Below are positions 1-13,108 of a stretch of 64,000 bases of DNA, one piece after another. Positions within the stretch are counted from its first letter, which is position 1. Each line of letters starts with the position of its first letter. The stretch comes from Alentia gelatinosa. Its lineage: Eukaryota > Annelida > Polychaeta > Phyllodocida > Polynoidae. The DNA lies in NCBI GenBank assembly GCA_950022655.1, contig OX465579.1, positions 77,139,193 to 77,203,192 on the forward strand, in the 5' to 3' direction. Under the pieces are notes generated by a model. It had not been told where the DNA came from and made no database searches. It saw only the letters and a program-made list of their open reading frames with translations. A program made the position numbers and the translations under genes.

Positions 1-3000
1 TGCTTTTTAATGTCATTGAAAGGGGTGAGACAAATCCAGAACCACACTCGAATCGTAAAATACACAATACTCCACTCGTTTGGATGGGCCGTAATCATCA
101 TTCTGTTTCGCTTCAATGGTAATTGCAGCCCATCCAGACTCGTGGAGTATATTGTATTTATATGATTCTCGATCCATTTCTATATAAATTTTTGAGGTTG
201 CAGACAGCTAAGCCGACGGCAACACAACGTAGTAAAAAGTCAGCATTCCGATCCGCAGCCCAACATTTTCCACTATACGCCATACTATCGTGAGCATTGC
301 GACATAAGATAAGACCAGCCTGTCTAACTACCGATAAATAGAAATATCATTATCGTTCGCAGTCAACATTGTTAAATAGAACTATAACACTAGAGCACAA
401 TTATAGAGTAACATGGCATTTGATAGAGTATAACCATATTATTCCAAGTAGCAGAGTGACTCAGCAGAGGAATGTAAGATATTACTATAGGTATAGTGTT
501 ATATAGGTTAGGCTGGCCCATCTGTGTCGGTGATATCATCGCATCTATATAAGTCGGCTGTATGATGGTTTGTTTTCGTTGGGTCTGATATTGGCGGGAC
601 GGAGCGGACCGACCTTTCCGACTGGCCGCGCGTACTGCTCGGCTCGAGCGGCACCGACCTTAGCTAATCACTGTCACCTGGCCACGGCCTGAGCAAAGGT
701 TGACGACCATCTGATAGCAGCACGTGAAATGTGGTATTTATATTGGATAAGGGGCTTGTTGGTGCCACGCGCGCGTCAGTACCCACATGACTGAACGGGG
801 CCCGTGTAGCTGTTCTCTCATGGTGAGCTGCTCGCCGGGGTCAAAGAGGGCATCAGCAGGTTGCGTAGGGGCAGACAGTGCGGGGGTGATGACTTCGGTG
901 GACAACAACCTGCACCAGGTGAGAAGAACACAATCTATGTTCTGTAGAAAGAGGTGCTGGATTCATAGAAAGAAGAAATCTTTACGTTTTCCAGTAGCTC
1001 TTGATTAACTCATTAACTCATGTTGAGGCTCACGTACATGCATACGTAATACAATGATATTACCTGTTGTCAAGATGAGTGAGCATATGGGACTAATGAG
1101 ATCTTGATAACTAATTCTCTGACATGTTTTCTCTATGCTAGTCAATCCGATAATGTACACATTCGATTTGCAAAACACCATGGAAGTCCATATGTATATC
1201 CTATGATGTATACAATATATGATTATAGGTATAATACTAAAAATAGCGTGTTAATTGTTGCCTCTACTGCATGACTCAAAACACAACTTACTCTTCTGGC
1301 CTTCAGAGACAACTTGCGACCAATAGAATTGTAGCAATCAGTGCTATATTATCCTCTCACATTTCAAACTAAATAAATCAGCCGACACCCAACAACCACC
1401 TTATCTCAATCTAATCATATGTTTCTAACTCTGAAATGGCACCAGTAGCCTATCTACATCGCTGGGCGTTTGCATCTGCTCTTGCTAGGGCGTGACGGAC
1501 AATACACAGGGGTGCCCCCGACCGGCCTCTTCGGCCCCACATTTGTATGCAATCTGATACCCGGGGCAAACTCGTCGCTGTTCATATCCACAGATAAGGC
1601 AGGGATCGTGGGGGGAAATGCCCGGCGCCTCCATCCTTACGGCCACTCTATCCACAGGTAAGGTCATCTAGATACCCACCTGGAAGGTAATCTGCGATCA
1701 TCAAGGCTTTGATCGTCGGGAGATACCGCCAGGTGAGGCAATCTACCTCTGCCCAGCACAATACCAACATAAAGGCGGGATTGAAGGGCGATAGTCAGTA
1801 GTATAAATCTACAGTGATAAGGTATGATTGCGGTAGGCGCCTGAATACACGCAGAAATGGACCCGATAAAATGCTTATCAAGAAACATGGTGGAAGTAAA
1901 GGATCCAAAAGTTTATAGCCCAAAGATCTTCTTTGTTGGAAAATGGCAGTTGTAAATCGGAATTACAGTTTATATGTTCAGTCTCCGACTAGAGTGATTC
2001 TTCATATACATCTAGAAATACATGTCTTCTGTGTTGTATGTTCACCATATATATATGGACACTGAAATATATATAACGGCACTTTGGACGTGTTTGAAAA
2101 GAACATTTCAGGTATTATTCTTCTGATATCGTCTGATCAGGACCATAGCAAAATGCATGGAACTGCCACACATTGCTACCAAATTATATATAGAAATGTA
2201 TATGAAAGCATGTATTGTTCATCAAAAGTATCAAGACAGATTAATGTCATTGTATATTTAGAAGTTGAAATTTTCGATTTAGATATGTAGTGCAGTTTGT
2301 TAGATTTGAAACCAAGAGTTGATTCACTAGAATACAGCATCTGAGATTATGCTTATTGATTAGAGGGGTTATTGATATTCAGGCTTGTTCGTGATGAATT
2401 AGTGTATTGAGTCAACGCCTAATTTACAGGTGTATATCCTAAACGACAATTTATAGATATTACTTTCCTGACTTTTTTACATGGTCAAGACGATATTCAG
2501 AAATGATGAAGTTAGCATTGATATAGTGGAAACACTCACAGGAACAAAGGGAACAACATAACATACATAGTTTGTTGGATAATAGCATACCCAGTTAATG
2601 ACAGGGTGAAACATTACAACATATATTTGGTCAATAGTCGACAAGGCCACATTGTTTAGCTTTCACTCATCAGCTTCTTACAACGTTATGCACCAGTACA
2701 TTGAAAAGTACCAGTACATTCAACGGAGCAAACAGGGAAAGCATCTGTCAACCAAACCATAAAGGCGACCACTTGAACAATTCAGACGATGGAGGGTTTG
2801 TCTTTATTAGTATCTGTTGGTTCATGACATTGGGTAAATCAGCAATTAAGGTATAAATGGTTTGATTAGTGGGTTGTACTGTCGTATCTTCTGTTCAAGA
2901 AGTTTATGCTCAGCCAGTTAGATGATAATGAAATTATAACGAGATGGCGCTTTAGGCCTACTTGTTGCCTGGCAGCAAGGAAATGGTTTGGATATAAAAC

Positions 3001-4112
3001 CTTCAATGGCTTACAAGCCATAGTGACATTCTACATTCAATGGTATGTCAGTGGTGAGGTACAATTAAAAAAAAATTCATATAAATCAGGAATGCTACCA
3101 AATGTGCCCAGATAGGTTTCTTTAGAAAGAAAAGACTTGATAAGGAAAGGATGCTGCTGATTTTTAAACAATTCCACAGCGGTGATTGTTCAGGACATGA
3201 GGAACTCCAAAAGGGGGAACAGGGGAGAATGTCTTCAACATACTTGTCTGATGTCAAGATTCATGGAGGACTTAATTTGCTATTTATTGACAGACTTCTA
3301 AAATGTCCTTTTGTGTCAGATCTATCTGCAGTCAATTTGGTTGTCTCAAACCCTACAAACATTACTTCACCAAAGAGATTCTTCAGACAGGGTGAATTGT
3401 AAGTAAACATCGCCCTCGCCACTTTGGGAAAATTTGCATGAGTTTACATTGGGGACCGACTGCTCGGGCTGAGTCCGCATCGCGACACGCACGTTATGAG
3501 CTGCTCTGAGTGGCTCGTCGGGGTGTTCCAGATCGCCCCGGCGGGCACCATACATTGAACACTCCTGACGCCCAACCATCCTCCTTACACTCAACAGAAG
3601 AGGCGGGCATGAGAAGTGGATACGTGGAGGTGGTGTCGAGGAGGGTGGGGGTGGTTAAAAAAAAGTGGAGGGTATATAGTGACGCCTTTGGATGGCTAAG
3701 CTCTCCCCTTATGTATACTATCCAGGCCCCCATGACCCAGTCCCATCTCCTCCAGGGCCCACTGCCAAAGCTGTGCGGGGAGCGCGGGCGGCCCGTGACG
3801 GGAGCAGACCCACTGACCTGGAGGAGCAACAAGTGACGAGCAGTAGAAACTCGAGCCTGTGTTTTACTGCTGAGCGCACGTAAGGCAAGCTCAGAAGGCG
3901 TGTTCGATAAATAAACACGGGTCGCGGCTGATAAAGCTGTCTAAATACGCTCCGGTCGAGCCAGCCGTAAGGATAGCGGGTAGCTGGCGGCGGGTAGCCT
4001 GGAGACAGGCAGGGTGGTGCGATATGGCCCTCAGCACCAGAGACTATATAGGGTATAAACTGCAGAGATGCTCACTAGTGGTCCAGAGCTATTCATTGCA
4101 AAATGGAACTGT
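1..4112. other. No gene seen: AT-rich, with a GC-rich patch at 3420-3860
   Basis: Short frames on both strands, none with splice sites or recognisable peptides. 590-900 and 3420-3860 are GC-richer; the latter has overlapping open frames on both strands that I attribute to composition. It could still hold regulatory DNA. Confidence 0.5.
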
Positions 4113-4279
4113 TCAGTGGAAATATGGTTGTAACGAGCACCCCGCGTAAGCGTACACCCCGTGTTTACGGACAGATCCCTCTATCAGATGTTTATTTCAA
4201 ACCCATCTAAGCGTACACCCCGCAGAAGCGGCCACTTTGGCCCGGAACGGGGGGTGTCCACTTACGCGGGGTTCTATTG
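4113..4279. mobile_element. pogo/Tigger-like MITE, diverged
   Basis: The right half ends GGCCCGGAACGGGGGGTGTC...CGGGGTTCTATTG before TA. The left end CAGTGGAA is altered, followed by CACCCCGCGTAAGCG. It shares the ATCAGATGTTTATTT interior with 4483-4665, 200 bp away, so the two are related copies. Confidence 0.65.
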
Positions 4280-4482
4280 TATATTCAATGAATTATCAGA
4301 ATCATATTTACAAGGTAAATATCAACTCATACTCCAATTTCCTCGTAGATACTTGGAAATATAGAGGTTAAAACAATTATGTTGCTCTCTGCCTGCCCAT
4401 CAGCATCTCCCTCTCCCTCTCCTCTCTCGGCTGTCTCCATCCATGTACATTGTGAGACTATTGTGAAATATGTATACAAGTA

Positions 4483-4665
4483 CAGTAGAACCCCGCCTAA
4501 CGGACACCCCGCGTAAGCGGTCACCCCGCGTTAACGGACACCTTTGGTCGGAACGGTTCCCGATATTAGATGTTTATTTTAACCCCGTGTAAGCATCACC
4601 GGTGTAAGCGTAGGCGGACGCTTTGGCCCGGAACGGAGGGTGTCCGCTTACGCGGGGTTATACTG
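4483..4665. mobile_element. pogo/Tigger-like MITE (183 bp)
   Basis: The ends are CAGTAGAACCCCGC and GCGGGGTTATACTG, with TA on both sides (4481-4482, 4666-4667). CAGTRGAACCCC ends with TA duplication are the hallmark of Tigger/pogo non-autonomous elements. Inside, GTAAGCGGACACCCC-type motifs repeat several times and a CTTTGGCCCGGAACGG block precedes the right end. Confidence 0.75.
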
Positions 4666-4680
4666 TACAACATTTACATA

Positions 4681-4855
4681 TAACTTTCGCTTTGCCTCTC
4701 TCTGTCTTTCCCTCTTTATATATCCCTTTTACCCTAGCACTCAGTACTCTGTGGCTCTCTCCCTTCTCTCTCTGTCTCTGTCTCTCTGTCTCTCTGAATT
4801 TCTATCTTTGTTTCTCTGTCAGTTTCTGCCTCTGTCTGTTTCTGTAAGTGTAAGG
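4681..4855. repeat. Pyrimidine-rich CTCTGT tract
   Basis: Degenerate CTCTGT/CTTTCT simple sequence just right of the Tigger-like MITE. Confidence 0.75.
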
Positions 4856-5044
4856 AGTCTCCTGGTACAAGCTCTTTCACTGCCGTAGCGGTGGTAAGGC
4901 TGAGACAGTGCCCACTCTCCTGTGCCCCCGTTTGTCGGTCGTGTGAGACAGGGCTGAGATACACATTGACAGTGTTGTGTCTGGCGCCATGACCAGTGAG
5001 CCATGCTGTGGTTGAGTGACTGGGGCACGACCAGCGACGTGCAG

Positions 5045-5052
5045 TGACGTCA
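5045..5052. promoter_or_regulatory. Full CRE palindrome TGACGTCA
   Basis: The consensus CREB/ATF site, in a GC-richer patch with a second GACGTC 15 bases on. No gene is attached to it in the window, so function is unproven. Confidence 0.25.
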
Positions 5053-6025
5053 GGACCGACGTCAAGCCATTAGTCTGTCGCAGTCTGTCGTTCAACAATG
5101 AAGGTGTCCAACCGTGCCGTCCATAATATGATCCTTGTAATCGCTGAAACGTCATATCTTTGCCCCATTAACGGGCTTTTTCCTGGTCTTCGGTGGGGGT
5201 CCGCGCGCAGCCAAATGCCTCGCCAATCTGACATGTCACAGGTGTCTTCATGTCTGCACGAGTGAGTACTTCCTACAATTGCTCGACGTGATTTACCTAG
5301 CGGCATCCCTTTGATCTTCTCGTCATCGTAAATGCGTGGGAACTTCCAAGTCTATCTCTTTAATGTCCACATCGACATTGACCGGTGATGTATATCATTT
5401 CTAATACTAGGTAGGAGTACATGTATTTTTGTGGGTTAGTGTTGTTTTTGGTTTTGATGTTGATTCTGTAATCGGTCTCCTGATTCGTCTTTCGTCGTAT
5501 ACATTTCGACTTTCTTCTAGTCCTTCTTAAGTGGTTTTTTTCTCACCCCCTTCTTGGACACACCATAGCCTACATTTTTTTGTTGTTGTAATTATCAATG
5601 TCATTATTTCATTATGGTAGTTACCTCATGGCTTCCTAGTATATACATAATCTTAACTGTCATGATCCAATCATGTTTGTGACAACCCCCAGCCCCTAAC
5701 CCCCAACCCCGAAGAAGAACACGAACCACCTGTCTTTGGACCTGTATAAAAGATATGAGTTGATACATACCGGAATATCGCAGCTGCAGGAGAGCACATG
5801 AAGACGGACAGATAACGCAGCTCTGTTATATCCGCAACACTTGAATCTGCCCGTTAGCGATCACAGCTACGCAAATATGTGATGTTTCAGTACTTAGGAA
5901 ATTATGGCTATTGTTCCGGAGCCATAGATAAAAGATAGGACTTTTTATAAGTACATGGATATCATACCTTGTTCAGAATGGTAATTTGGCTTTTGGAGGG
6001 TAGCGGCTATGGTGGGAGTTGGCTA

Positions 6026-6226
<201 letters not shown>

Positions 6227-6689
6227 ACTATCAGACTGGAATTTTCAACATGATAGCATTCTCTGTTCGCGAAACTTGTGAATAGTAGTGTATACTATTA
6301 TCAGAAGTTAGTCAGACTAATGCCTAAACAGTGTATGCTATGTGGTGGTCCAACACTACTTTCCCCTGCTTTCTCACAACTTTCCCCTGGGTTCTTACAG
6401 CCTCATACAGTATCTCCGTGTGCGACAGGGTGGACATGTTTGGATGATAGTTATAAAGCAGGTCGATGTTTGGAGGGGCAACCTGGTGGAAGGATAAGTG
6501 AGTGGAAATGTGAGACTCCTTTAACCATGGAGCTTTAACGCGATGTTGAGAGATATGCGGCGGGCGGTGGACGTGCTGAAACTTGTGCCGGGTTCCGCGC
6601 GGGCGAGCGGCGCGCGGTGCACCACAAGCGGCGCGTGGACACGAACGGGCCGGGCAAATAACGGGCGGGGCAGATAACGGCGGGGAGAA

Positions 6690-6865
6690 CAACGGCCGGA
6701 AATGGCGGGCGGCGGATGGCGGGCGGCGGGCGGCGGATGGTGGATGGCGGATGGCGAATGGCGGATGGCAGGCGGTGGCAGATGGCGGATGGCGGGCGGC
6801 GGGCGGCGGGCGGCGGGCGGCGGGCGGCGGGCCGTGGCGGATGGCGGATGGCGGCGGGCGTGAGG
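6690..6865 (+). repeat. GC-rich GGCGGATGGCGGGC minisatellite
   Basis: Irregular alternation of GGCGGATGGC and GGCGGGC units within a very GC-rich patch (6570-6870). The long Pro/Ala/Arg-rich frames on both strands here are translations of this repeat. Confidence 0.8.
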
Positions 6866-6869
6866 GAGG

Positions 6870-9480
6870 GTCTTATCAGGTGCTGATTGGGGACCCTTCG
6901 GGTCAAGCAACTTGCGATCTGTACTGGACAAGTGAATCTTACAACCAGCCCCGCCTACCGCCTCCTGGGTGGCCTGGGGTGCGCTGCTTTCTCCTTCGGA
7001 CATGTACACCAACTCAATTCAATAATTCATGAAAGTATGTAAAAGAAATACAGCAATAATTCCCATTGTGTAAGTATTACAATTGTTTGTAAATAAGTGA
7101 TAAACACTGATTCGGTTCGAACATAAACTTAGTGTTTAATAGCGTCACTGCATTGTGTGGCAATGAACAGAAAATCTAAGTTTCTAAACAGTGGTAAACC
7201 ACTGTAGACTTTTCTGTCACCTCATGTTAATGGCTAAACAATAACCTCAGACACAAAAAGGAACCCGCCGCCCCTCTCCTACTTTCTTCCACTTGACTCT
7301 GTGAAGAGATATATTCTCTAAGCTAAGACTTCCAACCCGAAGTTCAAGAGTGTTAAATTTTAGGTGAAGGTGGGGTTTCTATAACATCAAGGAAAGCGTG
7401 CATGATTTGTAATCAATTAAGTTTTTACTTAATAGATAGTCTATACATGTACTTGAATACCTTTACTTAAAGCGTGGAATGGTGTCTGTTGAGTTTGTTA
7501 ATCCTACCAATGATTGACGCAAAAGGGAAATACGAAACCAGGGGCCCTATGTAATTTCCTTTTTATGCGGCTATTTTTCAGTAGTAATGATTAAAAAAAA
7601 CCGCTAATGCTAAAATTAGTAATTGAAGGGAATTAGAATCGTTTCAGAACACTGCACATTGTGCCGTCTATCACAATTTATAAAGGTATAGATATGGGTG
7701 TAAAGACGGCACGAATACGTTGCAATATACGCGACTGGACCATATAGATCTATGTATTCCTGCACTAAAGCTCCCGTACCAAGAGTGCGTGCAGCGCATT
7801 ATGTTGTGAAAGAACTTCAATGAAATAAATCAGGTTCTCAAATCCATTATTTTCTTACAAGTTATCACATATATTTATCAGGAACCAATGTCCGAGGCGC
7901 TCGTGTCCCATCAATACATGTCTGTTGGGCTTGATGGGTAATTAACCACCATCGCATCCTGGATGGTGGTCTACAATTACAATACGTTGTGAATAAGGTG
8001 TTTCATGTCGAATTAGGCTACTGAGATTCCCCAAGAAATAAATATCTTGAAGTAAATATATGGATCCTGCGTGAACTCTCCAATGATGTAATATGGTTTC
8101 TGAACGCGGTATACTAAGGACGAAACTTATGAAAGTTTAGGGTCAGAGCTCATATCCCATCAAGGTTGAATCGCTACCTAATTCACAAGGCGAACTTGAA
8201 TGGGTTTCTGAAAATATCTCACCCCTCACATTGACTAATGGGCTAACATTTGTGACATAATCCCCCATTGGATATTTTTCCTATATATCTCATGGGCATC
8301 AGATACGAGTTCCCTATGTTAAGTCTATGGAGAAAAAATACCGGGGTTGAGACAAAGTGAGGTACATTACGGCTCTTCCACACATTTATAGTTAAAAGGC
8401 ACGACCTTCAACTGTATATCTGTTGCAATTTACAGGAATTACTCACTCGTTCTATACAGTTGTACACATAACCAATACACATTCCTCTTGTGATATAGAC
8501 GTGTCCCTGGAGACTTTATTAATCGGTAGCTAATGACGCGATATGGTGTTTACAATGCCTATAGATTCGAAAACATTCTAAATAAGTCCATAATAATATT
8601 TATTCTATCATGCGTATAGGATTTCGACCTTGAAAGTAATTAACATGGAAATTCAGTTTTATTTTCTGACCCATAAAAGAGTAAGGTTCTTTTGGCGTCT
8701 CCAATCTGAAGACCGTAATGAAGTTACATACGCCGTGTAGGAGCTGAGGGATTTCTTTTTACAACCGTATAGCCATATAGGTATATCACAAGTAACTTTA
8801 ACCAAATAGTCCCCGGGCCGTGTTTAAAGAGCAAACACAGAGAGCCGCAGACCAATCGTACCTGTGTAAATGGTCTGTAATAGACGAGAAGTGGCATGGG
8901 GACCTTTGGCACAACAAGGTCACATTCCTTATTAAGTCAGAGGCGTTTATGTTGGTGACAAAGAAAACAAACAGAATAATTGCTATTCGTATGGAGAAGG
9001 CTGTGTTCCTTCACTATATTTATGATACTGAGGAAAGGATTATTGCATATGTAGACTTATAAATATACCTTTATTTGACTATGAATACTATATAAGATAC
9101 GTCTCTATCTACCTATATGCCTACATACCATTTGTGTTACATATATACATACACATGTCATTTTCCAGGATTTAATAAGTATGCTCTTTCAGGAGGAACC
9201 TCTAGGAAATCTTACAGGGTTTTCTGTAGCATGAGAACCCGTATAATATCCGATGTGATTGGGTTATGTACAACTCAGTTTGGAAGGTGGGACTTTCACA
9301 AAACTCTCCAAGAACAAGTAACCTGGAAGGGACGCGATCTCTTATTAAATACCCAATTCCCATGACGAACCCAGGGCTAGCATTGGTTTCAGGTGGCAGG
9401 CCTCCAGTGCGTAAGGCAGTGGACGTTGAGAGGCAAAATCCCACCCCACAGAGAGCACTACACGCGGCTACTATACATAC
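6870..9480. other. No gene seen: AT-rich intergenic or intronic DNA
   Basis: If the unidentified minus-strand gene is real, its next exon (starting with two bases) should be somewhere to the left of 9481, but I found no clear acceptor-frame pair. A small hairpin ACCACCATC / GATGGTGGT lies at about 7947-7971. Confidence 0.45.
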
Positions 9481-9899
9481 CTTCTTTGACGCCCTTGAGA
9501 CCGTAGCGGTTTTGAGGGGCGGCGGCGCGGTTGGCGACGCCGGCCTGGGGGAGGGGCGCCACCCCGCCGCCGTAGCCCCGTGGGGAGGCGCCCTGCGGCC
9601 CCCCACCCGGGGACCGCTGAGGGGAGGCGCCCATGGCGGAGTTCTCGCCTTCCGTCACGGGCACGATCTGCGGCAGGCCGCGCTGCTCCGAGATGCTGTA
9701 CATGCCGCCGGCTTGCGAGTGGCCGGAGGCGTTCGGCGGCAGCGGGGTGCCTGACTGGACGCGGACACGCGGAATGATGCTCGTCTTGTCTGCCGCCGCC
9801 GCCGCCGCCAACACCGCGCTACTCGCCTTGATTGTGGGCACTGCCGAGCCGCCGCCGCCGCCGCCGCCCCGACCTGACTGGCTACCAGGGTTCATCATC
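9481..9899 (-). CDS. Unidentified gene, putative third exon (Gly/Ala/Pro-rich)
   Basis: A 419-bp exon with acceptor TATTTGTTCATAG and donor AAGAAG|GTATGT. After one leading base it reads 139 codons with no stop: MMNPGSQSGR, a run of seven Gly, a run of six Ala, a segment with GTPLPPNASGHSQAGGMYSI, then RGLPQIVPVTEGENS, and a Pro/Gly/Ala-rich end with QNRYGLKGVKE. The simple-sequence runs come from GCC/GGC repeats, but the peptide between them is complex and polar. It ends with one extra base, so at least one more exon should follow to the left; I could not find it. The two Met codons at the exon start could also be an alternative initiation site. Confidence 0.55.
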
Positions 9900-10195
9900 C
9901 TATGAACAAATATTGAAAAAGACATTTATAATGAAGTTTATCAATACAAATGATGAAAATCACTGATACATATGTGTTGTTTTAGTTTCAATGAATATAT
10001 TGATTGCATATTCATTGTATGTTAGCGCAGTTTGAAAAAGGAAAAGGAAATAATAGCATTTCAAAAAGATTCTCCAATAACAGTCCGAACATACCATGCA
10101 TATAATAGTACTCCCCCCCCCCCCCCACACACACCCACATTTCTCTTTAACCATCAATGTTATTCACTTTTGTTTGATCCATCCTCCTCTTTCAT

Positions 10196-10281
10196 TTCTT
10201 TTCTAAATACTTCATTCTCCCCCACCCCCATGTGCTTTTCTTTTCTAAATACTTTATTCTCCCCCACCCCCATGTGCTTTT
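10196..10281 (+). repeat. 42-bp tandem duplication
   Basis: TTCTAAATACTTCATTCTCC with CCCACCCCCATGTGC is repeated once at +42 with one change (TTCATT to TTTATT). A poly-C run lies just upstream at 10112-10126. Confidence 0.85.
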
Positions 10282-11510
10282 CTTTTTCCTGTTAAAACAT
10301 GTTCTGATATATAAGTTACAGGGTATAGGGATGTTGAGTTGAGATACAAGTGGTCTTCTCATACCGAGCTATGATGGATGGCATTCCATGTGTCGGTACT
10401 CTGTTCTGTCAGTACAGCGGAGTGGAGACACCATTCAAAGACTAAAAAAAACTAGAGTGGGCTTTGGAATCAACAGTTACCTACATGCACTGTATACAAT
10501 CTACACATATCATTTTACTAGTGACATACATGGACTGCCGGCGACACGTTGCTAGGTAACTCTAACCATGTCTGTATCCTGTTAACAACAATTGCCTCCA
10601 AGGTCTAATAACACTGCGCACAGCACGCACACCAACACTCCATGCACCTTCTGTGGCAGCTCCTGGGTAGGCTCATAAAGCAAGTTAATCGCCTGCTTAA
10701 AATGCCTGCCTTCAAAATGTCGATTGTCTCTCGAAGGGCGATCTCTGACTATCTATCAGTCTGAGGCACTGGGCCTCCATGCTAAGCCATTCATATGCAA
10801 ATGAACTGACTGAACTATGCTAATGAGGATCCAGGTGTGGGCTTGTTGTAAGGGCTTTGATCAGCTGAAGGGAGGCTGAATTGGAGTAGCTCGGAGCAGC
10901 TCAGTCTGAGATGAGGGACTCAGATGTGCTTTAGAGAGAACGGGCGATAAAAGGGGAAAATAATCGCATGCGTACACCTTACCGTCTGCCCAGGGTCAAG
11001 TCATCGCCATTCTTTGCAACAGTGGCCAGTTTGACAGCATTTTTAATGGAACTCTTGTGTTTGTGTAATCCCAATGGCCGAATGAGGTTAGTTGGCTGCT
11101 TTGGGACTCAGAATTCGCTATGCTGATTGAACAACGGTATGTCGAGTCCCAACATTATTTTGCAACACGAGTTTGTTTACTATTTCCAGATTGAACACTC
11201 CTTTTTCTAACATCAACGCGATCAAATTACACAACGCGATGGAGCTGGTAATAGAGGTCCCAGCCTATTACTTTTTTAAAACGTTTTTTACTCCTTGGGA
11301 CCGAACACAGTTGACTCTGCACTGGCTAGAATAGTATAGAAGTTCACAAAATACCAATCGGTGATTGATGGTCTAAATAAGTCCTTAATCTGCCACTTAC
11401 AGATAGGAAGGATATCTAGAATCGGCTCAACCAGGTAGACGGACGTGTGCAAGTCATATGTGTGTATATATGTGTGAGGGTCCTCAAGTCCTCAGATACG
11501 ATAACACACA

Positions 11511-11512
<2 letters not shown>

Positions 11513-11588
<76 letters not shown>
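11513..11588. repeat. (AT)n microsatellite
   Basis: An uninterrupted TA run of 76 bp. Confidence 0.95.
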
Positions 11589-11590
<2 letters not shown>

Positions 11591-12896
11591 ACTAGTGATG
11601 TATGATAAAACTTACCATTTAGACAGGATAAAAACAAATCATTTGCAGACGACCAGGCCACCTCATGGTTGGGTTAGTCCGCGGTAGGTATGGCAAGAGG
11701 GGGGCAGGAGTAGCAGGTATGGGAAATCCTATCCGATTAGCATAGTTCTTGTTTGGGTAGTGTCTCCGGTTGCGATGTAAATCCCGATCTGGATCCCGAA
11801 ACAGATGTCCCCACAAGTGTGAGTGTGATCAGTGGCGACGTCCGCTCACCCTACCAGGGAGCGACTGGGACCTGAGCTGGAGGACTCCCACGTCGCCACC
11901 TTGTGTGTAGGTGTGTGTGTGTGGGTCTGTTTGCGTATTCAGTCCTATGTTCCCTTACAGCCAGCAGGAGAAGCAGTAGGCTGCACGTCAATGCCAGCTG
12001 ACTTATTTGATCGGGCGCCTCCCTTGCGTACAGCGGTGACCGCCCAAACCGTACTCAGTGGTCACAAACATGGCAAGCGCAGCAGTGATCAACACACCAC
12101 ACGTCTATCTACTTGCTCTCGACACCTGTTATCAATTGACCATGGCTTAGCGGGATTCCGGGCCGCCGACGTCACATGGCCACTCCCAGCCAATGAGAGC
12201 GGCACATTGACATTCTCCGGTGGACTAGAACTCTTGTCGAGTATGGGGTACGTCCGCCCAGCCGTGTGCGCCTCAAAGAGGATGATTATTCAATCACTGA
12301 GCCACACCGATTTTGTTACAAATTCCGTACGGTCCGTAGATATATTTTTGTAGATAACAAGGAATAAGAACAGATAGCCTCTGTATTTCTCTCATTCAGG
12401 TTTGTGTAGAACCTGTGGTACATAATATACAGTGTATCATTGCCGAAGGTGCATTTGTATTTAGAAACTGTTTTCTAGAAATGAAGGAAAAACAATAAGT
12501 CATTTTCTTTCCTAACATAGGTATTGGTTCATATATGTATTAGTGTGAACATATCACAGAGATATCGTTGTTTTTTAGAGCGTGTTTGCACGAGCTATAT
12601 GCATTGCCTAGAGATTAGAATGGTCACATAGAGACTTCCAGCATACTGCATACAAGTTTTCCCTTCACTATCTGCGTGCTATCAACTGTGGTATTGGGAA
12701 TTGAGCAGGGTGCCAGTGTCAGAGTCGTACATGCATGCTCAGCAGACCATGACCAATCACTCAAGACCAAAATACCTCAAGACGCACTGGTGCTTGATAT
12801 GTTTGGATCCTAGATTCAGGCAGTTGCAGAAAACTATACTTAATGTAACTAAAACCTTTTAATTGTAATTCATTTATGATTACACGCTCGTTCAAT

Positions 12897-13108
<212 letters not shown>

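Noticed and set aside
1470..1661. Possible plus-strand exon ending at CCACAG|GTAAGG
   Set aside because: The donor is good, but no acceptor with a matching open frame and no recognisable peptide; kept as noncoding.
3494..3836. Overlapping 108- and 112-codon frames on opposite strands
   Set aside because: GC-rich patch; neither peptide is recognisable nor bounded by splice sites.
6521..7032. Long overlapping Pro/Arg/Ala-rich frames on both strands (up to 163 codons)
   Set aside because: They are translations of the GGCGGATGGCGGGC minisatellite and GC-rich flanks; no splice sites or domains.
11832..12353. 173-codon plus-strand frame
   Set aside because: No recognisable motif, Cys/Val-rich start from a GTGT repeat, no splice context.
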